Below are positions 27,592 to 35,547 of a DNA stretch of 64,000 nt, one piece after another. The position numbers and the translations under genes were made by a program. The DNA lies in NCBI RefSeq assembly GCF_019799945.1, contig NZ_JABGCH010000017.1, forward strand, positions 49,310 through 113,309, in the 5' to 3' direction. Position 1 is the stretch's first letter. Each line of letters starts with the position of its first letter. This DNA comes from Modestobacter marinus. GTDB lineage: Bacteria; Actinomycetota; Actinomycetes; Mycobacteriales; Geodermatophilaceae. The notes below the pieces were generated by a model, which was given only the letters and a program-made list of their open reading frames with translations, searched no databases and was not told the origin of the DNA.

Positions 27592-29208
27592 ATGCGCGGG
27601 CTGATGCAGGACGTCCCCCTGACGATCGACACCATCTTCCGGCACGCCGAGCAGCACCACGGCGACGTCCCGATCGTCACGAACGGCCCCGGCGGGAAGA
27701 CGCGCTCGACCTACGCCGAGTGGGCCGACCGCACCCGGCGGCTCGGCGGCGTCCTGGACACCCTCGGGATCAGCGCCGACGGACGGGTGGGCACCTTCGG
27801 CTGGAACAGCCAGCGCCACCTGGAGCTGTACTTCGCCGCGCCCTGCACCGGCCGGGTGCTGCACACGCTGAACGTGCGGCTCTTCCCCGAGCAGCTCACC
27901 TACATCGCCAACCACGCCGAGGACGAGGTCGTCTTCGTCGACCGCACGGTGCTGCCGCTGCTGTGGCCGCTGATCGACACGATGAAGACCGTCCAGCAGG
28001 TCGTGGTCATGGACGACGGCGGCGACGCCGAGGTGCCCGACGACCCGCGGGTGCTCGACTACGAGACGCTGCTGGCGGGAGCCCAGCCGGTCGACTTCGC
28101 CGTCCGGGACGAGAACGCGGCCGCGTCGATGTGCTACACGAGCGGTACCACCGGCAACCCCAAGGGCGTCGTCTACTCGCACCGCTCGACGGTGCTGCAC
28201 ACCATGGCGGTGATCTCACCCAACGGGTTCGGCATCGGGGTGGACGACGTCGCGATGCCCGTCGTCCCGATGTTCCACGCCAACGCCTGGGGGATCGCCC
28301 AGGCGTCCCCGGCCGCCGGCGCGGCCATGGTCTTCCCCGGCGCGATGATGCAGCCGCAGGCGCTGGCCGACCTCATCGTCGACGAGGAGGTCACCTTCAC
28401 CGCCGGCGTGCCGACCATCTGGCAGGGCGTGCTGCCGCACCTGGCCGGCCGCGAGCACCGGCTGCGCAAGATCGGCTGCGGCGGCTCCGCCGTGCCACCG
28501 GCGCTCTCGCGGGCCTACCAGCAGCAGGTCGGGCTGCCCATCTACCAGGCGTGGGGCATGACCGAGACGCACCCGGTCGCCTCCGGGAGCACGCTGGCCC
28601 GCCGCTACGCCGACGCCGACGAGGAGACCAAGACCGCCCAGCGCGCCCGGCAGGGGATCCCGCTCTTCGGCCTGGAGGCGCGGATCGTCGAGGCCGGCAC
28701 CATCGACGAGCGGCCCTGGGACGACGTCGCCACCGGTGAGCTGCAGGTGCGGGGGCCGTGGTGCGCGAAGGACTACTACAACCCCGACGCCGGGGTGGAG
28801 CTGTCCACGCCCGACGGCTGGATGAGGACCGGCGACGTGGCCGCCCTGGACGCGTTCGGCAGCATCCGCATCGCCGACCGCACCAAGGACCTGATCAAGT
28901 CCGGCGGCGAGTGGATCTCCTCGGTCGACCTGGAGAACGCGATCATGAGCCACCCGGCGGTCGCCGAGGCCGCGGTGATCGCCGTCCCGCACCCGAAGTG
29001 GGCCGAGCGGCCGCTGGCCTGCGTCGTCCTCAAGTCCGGGGAGACCGCGACCGAGCAGGAGATCCTCGACCACATCGCCCCGCAGGTCGCCAAGTGGTGG
29101 CTCCCGGACGCCGTGGAGTTCATCGACGAGGTGCCCAAGACCAGCGTCGGCAAGTTCTCCAAGAAGGACCTGCGCACCCGCTTCGCCGAGTACCCCGCGA
29201 AGGACTGA
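27592..29208 (+). CDS. Medium/long-chain acyl-CoA synthetase (AMP-forming)
   Basis: 538 residues, ANL superfamily. Motifs: P-loop-like YTSGTTGNPKGVVYSH (about 180-195), YQAWGMTETHP, the GWMRTGDVAALDAFGSIRIADRTKD core, and the C-terminal catalytic Lys region VPKTSVGKFSKKDLR. It adenylates a fatty acid and transfers it to CoA. The N-terminus MRGLMQDVPLTIDTIFRHA is typical of the actinobacterial FadD-like long-chain fatty-acid CoA ligase group. ATG 27592 was selected. The stop TGA flows directly into a 32-bp perfect palindrome, and a rhodanese gene is convergent. Confidence 0.92.
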   Translation: MRGLMQDVPLTIDTIFRHAEQHHGDVPIVTNGPGGKTRSTYAEWADRTRRLGGVLDTLGISADGRVGTFGWNSQRHLELYFAAPCTGRVLHTLNVRLFPEQLTYIANHAEDEVVFVDRTVLPLLWPLIDTMKTVQQVVVMDDGGDAEVPDDPRVLDYETLLAGAQPVDFAVRDENAAASMCYTSGTTGNPKGVVYSHRSTVLHTMAVISPNGFGIGVDDVAMPVVPMFHANAWGIAQASPAAGAAMVFPGAMMQPQALADLIVDEEVTFTAGVPTIWQGVLPHLAGREHRLRKIGCGGSAVPPALSRAYQQQVGLPIYQAWGMTETHPVASGSTLARRYADADEETKTAQRARQGIPLFGLEARIVEAGTIDERPWDDVATGELQVRGPWCAKDYYNPDAGVELSTPDGWMRTGDVAALDAFGSIRIADRTKDLIKSGGEWISSVDLENAIMSHPAVAEAAVIAVPHPKWAERPLACVVLKSGETATEQEILDHIAPQVAKWWLPDAVEFIDEVPKTSVGKFSKKDLRTRFAEYPAKD

Positions 29209-29236
29209 GGGCAGAAGTGGCCACTTCTGCCCTCAG
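29205..29236. repeat. Stop-codon palindrome, copy 2 (perfect 32-bp)
   Basis: The acyl-CoA synthetase stop codon is part of a perfect 16+16 palindrome: arm CTGAGGGCAGAAGTGG and its reverse complement, centred at 29220/29221. It fills the gap to the convergent rhodanese gene. The core GGGCAGAAGTGGCCACTTCTGCCC recurs at 14287 and 47874 with one or two changes, each directly after a TGA stop. Confidence 0.85.
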
Positions 29237-29239
29237 GGG

Positions 29240-29584
29240 TCAGACCACGTAGGGCGGGCGGCCGTTCTCGCTGACCATGTCGCGGCCGGCCGCGTCCCAC
29301 GCGCCCATGCCGCCGCCCACGTTCACCGCGTCGTAGCCGTTCTGGTTCAGCCAGACCGCGACCCGGGCGGAGCGGCCTCCACCGCGGCACATCACGTACA
29401 GCGGATCGCCCTCGGGGATCTCGTCGAGCCGGGAAGGCACTTGACCCATGGGGATGTGGGTGGCGCCGGCGACGTGCCCGGCCGTCCACTCCTCGTCCTC
29501 GCGCACGTCCAGCACGACGGCGTCCTGCGGCACGTCGGCGGCGGGCACCGTCGGGATCTGTTGCGGCATCATCACGCGATCCAT
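29240..29584 (-). CDS. Rhodanese-like domain protein
   Basis: 114 residues, a single rhodanese domain. VVLDVREDEEWTAGHVAGA and HIPMGQVPSRLDEIP are the N-terminal signatures. The active-site loop is CRGGGRSARV with the catalytic Cys near residue 69, followed by LNQNGYDAVNVGGGMGAW. It probably carries persulfide sulfur, but no partner is evident. ATG 29584 gives MDRVMMPQQIP; ATG 29572 would work equally well and no clear ribosome-binding site decides between them. The gene stands alone between the acyl-CoA synthetase and the PH-domain genes. Confidence 0.88.
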   Translation of the reverse strand: MDRVMMPQQIPTVPAADVPQDAVVLDVREDEEWTAGHVAGATHIPMGQVPSRLDEIPEGDPLYVMCRGGGRSARVAVWLNQNGYDAVNVGGGMGAWDAAGRDMVSENGRPPYVV

Positions 29585-29631
29585 CGTGACACGCGGGGGG
29601 AACGGGCACCGGCGCTGACAGGATGGAGCAG

Positions 29632-30141
29632 ATGTCCACCGCTCCGCTGCCGGTCCGGGAACCCGTCTGGCAGCTGTCCCGCTCGGCGATCGCCCTGTGG
29701 GTCACCCAGGGGGTGATCGGCACCGTCGTCTACGGGCTGCTGGCGGCGGCCTTCGTGCTGTTCGTGCCCACCGGGGACGGCTGGCTGGAGGCGGCGCGCT
29801 GGGCGGTTCCGGCGGTGGTGGCCTGCTACGGCGTCGTCGCCGTCTTCGTGCGGCCGCGGCTGCGGTACCGGGTGCACCGCTGGGAGGTCACCGGGGAGGC
29901 GGTCTACACGCTGACCGGCTGGCTCACCCGCACCTGGACGCTCGTCCCGATCTCCCGGGTGCAGACCGTCGACGTCACCCGGGGTGTGGTGCAGCAGCTG
30001 TTCGGGCTGGCCACGGTCGCGGTGCTGACCGCATCGTCCCAGGGCACCGTGCGCATCCCGCACCTGGAGGTCGACGTCGCCCGGCGGGTCGCCGACCACA
30101 TCTCCCGGCGGGCCGAGCAGGTCCGCGACGAGGCGACGTGA
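29632..30141 (+). CDS. Bacterial PH domain membrane protein (YdbS-like)
   Basis: 169 residues. Two N-terminal membrane helices (ALWVTQGVIGTVVYGLLAAAFVLF and a second at AVPAVVACYGVVAVFV) followed by a bPH2 domain: YRVHRWEVTGEAVYTLTGWLTRTWTLVPISRVQTVDVTRG is split over residues 85-125 and ends VRIPHLEVDVARRVADHI. It pairs with the longer three-domain PH protein next door through a GTGA overlap, the same arrangement as ydbS-ydbT of Bacillus. ATG 29632 has GGAG 5 nt upstream; ATG 29623 is also in frame. Confidence 0.85.
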   Translation: MSTAPLPVREPVWQLSRSAIALWVTQGVIGTVVYGLLAAAFVLFVPTGDGWLEAARWAVPAVVACYGVVAVFVRPRLRYRVHRWEVTGEAVYTLTGWLTRTWTLVPISRVQTVDVTRGVVQQLFGLATVAVLTASSQGTVRIPHLEVDVARRVADHISRRAEQVRDEAT

Positions 30142-31613
30142 CTGAGCCCGGGCCCGCGGGCCGCCGCACCTCGCCGCGCGTGCTGCTGGTGCACACGATC
30201 ACCTTCCGGCAGGCGCGGTCCCTGGTGCCCGTCGCGCTGGCGGTGTTCGCCGGGCGGGGGTTCGAGGGCGGGCCGGTCACCGTCGCCGTCCTCGCCGTCG
30301 CCGTGACCGTGCTCTCGCTGCTGTGGGCCGCGCTCACCTGGTGGCGGTTCAGCTACGACCCGGGGCCCACCGCGGTGGTCGTCACCCGCGGCCTGCTGTC
30401 CCGGTCGGTGCGCACCGTGCCGAACGACCGCATCCGCGGCGTGGAGATCGAGGCACCCCTGCTGCACCGGCTCTTCGGCCTGGTCCGGGTCCGGATCGAC
30501 GCCGCCGCCGGGTCGGTCGCCGGAAAGGACGAGGAGCTACTGGTCGACGGCGTCACCCGGGACGAGGGCGACCGGCTGCGCGCGCACCTGCTCGCCCGCC
30601 GCGCGGTGGTGCCCGCCGAGGCGACCGGCCGGCACGCCGCAGCGGAGCCCGAGGAGGAGGAGCTCCCCCGCTTCCTGAACCGGTGGCTGCTCTACTCGCC
30701 GCTGGTCGGCAGCTACCTGGTGGTGCCGCTGGCCGCGGTCGGCGCGCTGTTCCGGCTGCTCGACGAGCTGCCCGACCGGTACGTGCCGGAGCTCGCCCCC
30801 GACCTCGCCCGCCAGGACGTGCTCGACGGCTGGTTGATCGCCGCGGTCGTCGCCGCCGGGTTGCTGCTGCTCGCGCTCGGGTCGATCGCGGGCAGCGCGG
30901 TGGTCAACTGGCGGTTCCGGCTGCTGCGCCGCGGCGGGTCGCTGGTCGCCGAGCGCGGGCTGATCACCCGGCGGCACACCGACCTGGAGGTCGACCGAAT
31001 CCGCGGCTGCGCGGTCAGCGAGGGCCTGGGCATGCGGCTGGTCGGCGCCGCGCGCTCGACGGCGCTGGTGACCGGGCTGGGGGACGCCGCCCGCCGCGGC
31101 CAGCTGCTGCCCCTGGGACCGCGGGACCGGGCCTGGCTGCTCAGCGACCTGCTCGTCCCCTCCCCAGGTCCGCTGCGGCCGCACCCGCCCGCGGCGCTGC
31201 GCCGCCGGCTGGTGCGGGCCCTCACCCCCGGTGTCGTCGTCCTGCTCGCCGGGGCGGTGCTCAACGTGACGAGCGGCTGGTGGCCGCTGCTGCTGGCCGG
31301 CGCGGTGCTCACCCTGCTCGGCTGGCCGGTCGGTCACGCCCGTTACACCGCCCTCGGGCACGCCGCCGGCCCGCGGACCTTCGCCGTGCGCTCCGGATGG
31401 CTGGTGCGGGAGCACGTGGTGCTGCAGCGCCGCGCGGTCGTCGGGTGGCAGGTGCAGCAGAGCGCGGTGCAGCGGCGGGCGGGCCTGGCCACGGTGCTGG
31501 CCTGCGTCGGCGCGGGCCGCGGCGGCTACGCGGCGATCGACATGGCCGCCGACGACGTCGTCGACTTCGCCGAGGCGTCCTCCGGGCCCTGGGCGGCCAC
31601 CCTCCGCGGCTGA
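30138..31613 (+). CDS. Bacterial PH domain membrane protein, multidomain (YdbT-like)
   Basis: 491 residues. Three bPH2-type modules are each preceded by paired membrane helices. Module 1 has VVVTRGLLSRSVRTVPNDRI near 75-95, module 2 has SLVAERGLITRRHTDLEVDRI near 270-290, and module 3 has FAVRSGWLVREHVVLQRRAV near 410-430. This matches Bacillus YdbT, which together with YdbS protects against certain bacteriocins. The physiological role here is unknown. GTG 30138 overlaps the preceding stop, so the two products are probably made together. Confidence 0.87.
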   Translation: MTEPGPAGRRTSPRVLLVHTITFRQARSLVPVALAVFAGRGFEGGPVTVAVLAVAVTVLSLLWAALTWWRFSYDPGPTAVVVTRGLLSRSVRTVPNDRIRGVEIEAPLLHRLFGLVRVRIDAAAGSVAGKDEELLVDGVTRDEGDRLRAHLLARRAVVPAEATGRHAAAEPEEEELPRFLNRWLLYSPLVGSYLVVPLAAVGALFRLLDELPDRYVPELAPDLARQDVLDGWLIAAVVAAGLLLLALGSIAGSAVVNWRFRLLRRGGSLVAERGLITRRHTDLEVDRIRGCAVSEGLGMRLVGAARSTALVTGLGDAARRGQLLPLGPRDRAWLLSDLLVPSPGPLRPHPPAALRRRLVRALTPGVVVLLAGAVLNVTSGWWPLLLAGAVLTLLGWPVGHARYTALGHAAGPRTFAVRSGWLVREHVVLQRRAVVGWQVQQSAVQRRAGLATVLACVGAGRGGYAAIDMAADDVVDFAEASSGPWAATLRG

Positions 31614-31632
31614 GTCGCGCCAGGATGGCGCC

Positions 31633-32274
31633 GTGCCCATCGACGCCGAGGACCTCGACCGCCTGCTGCCCGACCTGGACGACGCTCCCGGCCCGGAGCT
31701 CGCGGGCGGCGGCACGGCCGACGGTCTGCGTTTCGCCGGGCTGGAGCTGCGCGGGGACGCGACCGGCGCCCGCTTCCTGGAGTGCCGCCTGGAGGACTGC
31801 TCGGTCGAGGACGTCGGGTTCGACCGAGCGCGGCTGGCCACCTGCCGGCTCACCGGCCTGCGGGCCAGCACCTGGTCGCTGGTCGACGCCACGATGCTGG
31901 ACGTGGTGCTCACCGGTGGGCGGTTCGGCGCGCTGACCGCGCACGGCGCCGAGCTCACCCGAGTGCTGCTGCAGGACGTCGTGGTCGACTACCTGGACCT
32001 GCGCGGCACCACGCTCGTCGACGTCGTCCTCGCCGGCTGCACCCTCCGCGAGCTCGACCTCGGCGGCGCGGACCTCCGCGACGTCCGGCTGACCGGCTCC
32101 ACGATCAACACGCTGGTGCTCGAGGACAGCCGCTGCCGGTCGGTGGACCTGCGGGGCGCCGAGGTCACCCGGCTCGACGGGGTCGCCGGTCTCCGGGGCT
32201 GCACGATCGACACCACCCAGCTGACCGGCTGGGCCGCCGGGCTGGCGGCCGAGCTGGGCATCACGGTCGGCTGA
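31633..32274 (+). CDS. Pentapeptide-repeat-like protein
   Basis: 213 residues composed largely of A(D/N)LXX-type pentapeptide repeats, from LRFAGLELRGDATGARFLEC to LRGAEVTRLDGVAGLRGCTI. They should form a right-handed quadrilateral beta-helix of about seven coils. The last 20 residues (TGWAAGLAAELGITVG) form a helix cap. Such proteins can mimic DNA and protect gyrase, but most have no known function, and this context gives no clue. The GTG at 31633 is 19 bp after the PH-domain gene's stop, so it may be in the same transcript. It is convergent with the GlmL-like gene. Confidence 0.82.
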   Translation: MPIDAEDLDRLLPDLDDAPGPELAGGGTADGLRFAGLELRGDATGARFLECRLEDCSVEDVGFDRARLATCRLTGLRASTWSLVDATMLDVVLTGGRFGALTAHGAELTRVLLQDVVVDYLDLRGTTLVDVVLAGCTLRELDLGGADLRDVRLTGSTINTLVLEDSRCRSVDLRGAEVTRLDGVAGLRGCTIDTTQLTGWAAGLAAELGITVG

Positions 32275-32277
32275 GCC

Positions 32278-33582
32278 TCAGCGGGGCAGCAGCGTCGCCA
32301 GCAGCCCGGTGGCGGCGGCGGGGTGGTCGGCGGCGAGCAGGCCGGCGGCGGCCAGCACGTACCGGACGTCGACGACGACCGGCGTCCCGCCCACCACGCC
32401 ACCGGCGCCGCCGCGGTCGGCGGCCACCCGATCGACCACCGCGCCCACCGCGGCGGGGTCGCCGTGCCGGAAGACGCCGCCGGAGAGGACGACGAGCCCC
32501 ACCCCGCGCGCGCTCGCCCCACCTGGGCCGTAGGCCGCCTCGGCGCGCAGGTGCCGGCGGAGCGCCACGACGGCCGCCGCCTCCCCCAGCGCCAGCGGGG
32601 CGTCCCCCGGCGCCGGCAGCCCCTCGGCCACCGCGGCGGCGCGCAGCGCGTCGGCGCTGGCGTGCACGCCGAGGTCGCCCTCGACGGTCCGCCGCCGGGA
32701 CGGGACCCCCACCGCGGCACGCCGCAGGCCGGCCTGCTCGGCGTCGACCGCGGGCACGCAGTACACGTCGGTGGTCGCCCCGCCGACGTCGAGCACCACG
32801 ACCCCGGGTACCTCCGCGGCGAGCCGCAGGTCGGCGAGGGCGGCCACCCCGTCGAGCACGGCGTCGGGGGTCACCGACCGCACCCACTGCCGCAGCCGGG
32901 GGTCCGCGGAGAGCCGGTCACCCCCGATGACGTGGGTGAGGAAGACGGCGCGGATCGCCGCCCGGGCCGACTCGGGAGCGAGCTGGCCGATGTCGGGCAG
33001 CACGTTCTCGGCCGGGCTGACCGGGACCCCGGCGGCGCCGAGCACGGCCGCGACCTCGTCCCGGACGGCGGCGTTGCCGGCGAGCACCACCGGGACGGAC
33101 GGACGAAGGACCCCGCTGCCTCCCGGCACTCGCAGGCTCGCGCTGGGACCCTGCAGCGGGGCGGATGAGGCCAGCGCGTGCGCGTTGTGCCGGAGCACGC
33201 CGGCCTCGCCGCCGTCGGTGCCGCCGACGAGCAGGACGACGTCGGGCTCGGCCGCCGCGAGCGCCGCCAGTGCCGCGCCGTCCAGCCGGCCGGCGACCAC
33301 GTGCACCACGCGCGCACCGGCCGACAGCGCCGCCCGGTGCCCGGCCTCGGCGCTGATCAGCTCCTCGTAGCCCACCACCGCCAGCCGCAGCCCCCCGCCG
33401 GCACTGGAGCACGCCCGCACCTCGGCGTCCCAGCCGTCGGTGGCGGCCAGCACGCCGGTCACCACGTCGCCGGGGGTGGTCGGCGCCTGCCGGGTGGCGA
33501 GCAGCCGCCCGGTGGGCACCTCGACGAGGGCCGCCTTGGTCCAGGTGGAGCCGATGTCGACGCAGGCCACCGCCATGCTCAC
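32278..33582 (-). CDS. glmL: GlmL/MutL-type ATPase (glutamate mutase reactivating-factor family), with embedded repeat
   Basis: 434 residues with the ASKHA ATPase pattern: N-terminal VACVDIGSTWTKAALVEV, VVLLVGGTDGGEAGVLRHNA, PVVLAGNAAVRDEV, an ADLRLAAEVPGVVVLDVGGATTDVY second phosphate loop, and a C-terminal VVLSGGVFRHGDP. The family is named for the chaperone that reactivates B12-dependent glutamate mutase, but no mutase gene is visible here. Residues of about 140-162 (APLQGPSASLRVPGGSG onward) are encoded by a palindromic repeat element in frame and interrupt an otherwise conserved stretch before VPVVLAGN. GTG 33582 overlaps the stop of the upstream gene (GTGA); ATG 33576 is the alternative. 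Confidence 0.85.
   Translation of the reverse strand: MSMAVACVDIGSTWTKAALVEVPTGRLLATRQAPTTPGDVVTGVLAATDGWDAEVRACSSAGGGLRLAVVGYEELISAEAGHRAALSAGARVVHVVAGRLDGAALAALAAAEPDVVLLVGGTDGGEAGVLRHNAHALASSAPLQGPSASLRVPGGSGVLRPSVPVVLAGNAAVRDEVAAVLGAAGVPVSPAENVLPDIGQLAPESARAAIRAVFLTHVIGGDRLSADPRLRQWVRSVTPDAVLDGVAALADLRLAAEVPGVVVLDVGGATTDVYCVPAVDAEQAGLRRAAVGVPSRRRTVEGDLGVHASADALRAAAVAEGLPAPGDAPLALGEAAAVVALRRHLRAEAAYGPGGASARGVGLVVLSGGVFRHGDPAAVGAVVDRVAADRGGAGGVVGGTPVVVDVRYVLAAAGLLAADHPAAATGLLATLLPR
33108..33162 (-). repeat. Palindromic repeat embedded in the glmL-like coding sequence
   Basis: Arms GGACCCCGCTGC and GCAGCGGGGC flank a core with CACTCGCAGGCTCGCG. It aligns with the intergenic copy at 37674-37729 (arms GGACCTCGCTGC and GCAGCGAGGCC, core CGACTCGCAAGCTCGCC). 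The inserted stretch keeps the glmL frame open and adds about 20 residues. Reading it on the minus strand gives LQGPSASLRV; the 37.7-kb copy read the same way gives LQGPPASLRV. Confidence 0.75.
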
Positions 33583-34685
33583 GTCCGCACGATCCCGGCG
33601 GAGGCCGCACCCTCGACCAGGGTGTCGAGGCCGAACGCCTGCACCGGCCCGAGCGCGCCGGTGCCGCGGACCCCGCCGGCCGCGGCGCGCACGGCGGCCC
33701 AGGCCAGCAGGTCGGCGGTCATCGCGTAGGGGTCCGGGCCGGTCAGCTCGACCCGCGCGACGCGCTCCCCCGCCGGGTCGCGGACCTCGGCGACGACGGC
33801 GGTGCGCACCCGGCCCTGCCCGGACGGTGCCTCCGCCACCCGGCCGCCCACCCAGTCGGCGAGCCGCACCGCACCCGCGCGGGCACCCGGCACGCGGGCG
33901 AGCCACGGCGTGGCCGGGGCCACCAGGTGGGCCAGCGGCGTCCCGGGGCCGAACCAGGCCAGGTGCACGCCGACCTCGCGCAGCGGAGGGGCCAGCCCGG
34001 GGAGGGTCAGGTGCTCCGAACCGCCGACCGACAGACCGCGCCGGCGCCGTCCGGCGGCCTCGAACGACCAGGTGTGCGCCCCGGCCGGCTCGGCCTCCAG
34101 CCGACCGCCGGTGAAGGCGTGCCCGGGCTCGAGCAGCACCCCGAGCAGCGAGACCAGCGTGCCGCGGGAGAACGCCTGCCCCCGCACGCCGTCCAGGGCG
34201 TACCCGACGTCGACCCGGTGCGCCCGCGGCCCGGCCGCGGCGAGCGCCAGCGCGGCGGCCAGCGTGCCGGGGACGTAGTCGTGCCCGAATGCGGTCAGCA
34301 GCACCGCCCCGGTGCGCTCCGCGCGCGGTCCGGCGTCCTCGAAGACGCTGCGCACGAACGGGGGCTCCCCGGTCGAGTCCAGGTAGACCGCCCCCGCCGC
34401 GACCGCGGCCGTCAGCGCCGGATCGCCGAGCCGCAGGAAGGGGCCGACCGTGGTGACGAGCACGTCACCCCGGCCCACGAGCGCCCGGACGGACCCGCGG
34501 TCGCCGACGTCGGCGGCCGCGGTCTCCAGAGGCCCGTCGTCCCCGCCGAGCTCCCTGGCCAGCGGGGCCAGCCGGCCGGCGTCGCGACCGGCGAGCACCG
34601 GACGCGCGCCCCGGGCGGTGAGCGACCTGGCCACCCGGCCCCCGGTGTGGCCGGTGGCGCCGAGCAGGACGATCCGGGAGGCCAT
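33579..34685 (-). CDS. Saccharopine dehydrogenase-like NAD(P)-binding protein
   Basis: 368 residues. An N-terminal Rossmann nucleotide-binding motif GATGHTGGRVARSL (residues 8-21), GRDAGRLAPLAREL and a LVTTVGPFLRLGDPAL segment are typical of the saccharopine-dehydrogenase-like/trans-acting enoyl reductase group, and the YLDSTGEPPFVRSVFEDAG loop is also seen there. The function is unknown; a true lysine-pathway role is unlikely. It overlaps the GlmL-like gene by 4 bp, so both are probably one operon, a pairing I cannot explain. ATG 34685; a longer in-frame start at 34709 is less likely. Confidence 0.83.
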   Translation of the reverse strand: MASRIVLLGATGHTGGRVARSLTARGARPVLAGRDAGRLAPLARELGGDDGPLETAAADVGDRGSVRALVGRGDVLVTTVGPFLRLGDPALTAAVAAGAVYLDSTGEPPFVRSVFEDAGPRAERTGAVLLTAFGHDYVPGTLAAALALAAAGPRAHRVDVGYALDGVRGQAFSRGTLVSLLGVLLEPGHAFTGGRLEAEPAGAHTWSFEAAGRRRRGLSVGGSEHLTLPGLAPPLREVGVHLAWFGPGTPLAHLVAPATPWLARVPGARAGAVRLADWVGGRVAEAPSGQGRVRTAVVAEVRDPAGERVARVELTGPDPYAMTADLLAWAAVRAAAGGVRGTGALGPVQAFGLDTLVEGAASAGIVRT

Positions 34686-34804
34686 GCCGGGAACGCTAGG
34701 GGACGCCACGCCGGAGGACGGACGGAACCCGGCGGTCGGGAATCAGTCGTGCGCGACCGGGTAGGGCGGCCGTGATGTGTTCCGCGCCGTGGCCGCCGAC
34801 CCGG

Positions 34805-35491
34805 TCACGGCGCCGTGCCCTCCCCCAGGCCGATCCGCCCGGCCAGCGCGGCGGCCTCCACGCGGGTCGACACCTTCAGCTGCCGCAGCAGGTTGGCGAC
34901 CAGCCGTTTCACGGTGCGCTCCGAGACGTGCAGCGTGGTGGCGATGTCGACGGTGCTGGTGCCGGCCGCGACCAGGCGCCACAGCCGCCGGTCGTCGGCG
35001 CTGAGCCGGGCCGCGATGCCCTGGTCGGCGCTGGGGGCGGCGTCCTGCAGCAACTGCCGGAGCAGCTGCTCCGGCAGCACCGACCAGCCGTCCAGGACGG
35101 CGAGCAGCGGGCGGACCAGGGTCTCCGGGGACGCCGTCTTGGGCAGGAACGCCGCCGCGCCGGCGCGCAGTGCCTCCAGGGCGGCATCGGCCTCGGCGAG
35201 GCCGGACAGGGCCACGACCCGCGTCGTCGGCTCGGCCCGGCGGATGGCCGCGATCGCGCGCGTGCCGCCCGGGGGCGGCATGTGCAGGTCGACGACGGCG
35301 ACGTCCGCGTGGTGCCGGCGCACGAGCGCGGCCCCCGCCGACGCGTCCTCGGTGGTGCCCACCACGCGCACGCGCCCGCCGCTCTCCGGCGGCAGCAGCA
35401 GCGCCAGACCACGACTGAAGAGCGGGTGGTCGTCGATGACCACCACGTCCACCGGGGGACGGAGCCCAGAACCGGCGTCCGCTTCTCCCAC
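34805..35491 (-). CDS. LuxR-type response regulator
   Basis: 228 residues. Receiver domain: acidic pair VIDDHP (D20-D21), phosphoacceptor Asp68 in VVDLHMPP, and Lys117 in LPKTASPE. A C-terminal LuxR-type HTH has LSADDRRLWRLVAAGTSTV, IATTLHVSERTVKRLVANLLRQL. It probably partners with the divergent kinase at 35548, whose start is 57 bp away. GTG 35491 has GGGGGTG upstream; longer starts would reach into the shared promoter. Confidence 0.88.
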   Translation of the reverse strand: MGEADAGSGLRPPVDVVVIDDHPLFSRGLALLLPPESGGRVRVVGTTEDASAGAALVRRHHADVAVVDLHMPPPGGTRAIAAIRRAEPTTRVVALSGLAEADAALEALRAGAAAFLPKTASPETLVRPLLAVLDGWSVLPEQLLRQLLQDAAPSADQGIAARLSADDRRLWRLVAAGTSTVDIATTLHVSERTVKRLVANLLRQLKVSTRVEAAALAGRIGLGEGTAP

Positions 35492-35547
35492 GACACCCCC
35501 ATCGATCGGTCGCGGCCGGTGTCGCTGACCGGTCACGCACCCCGGAG

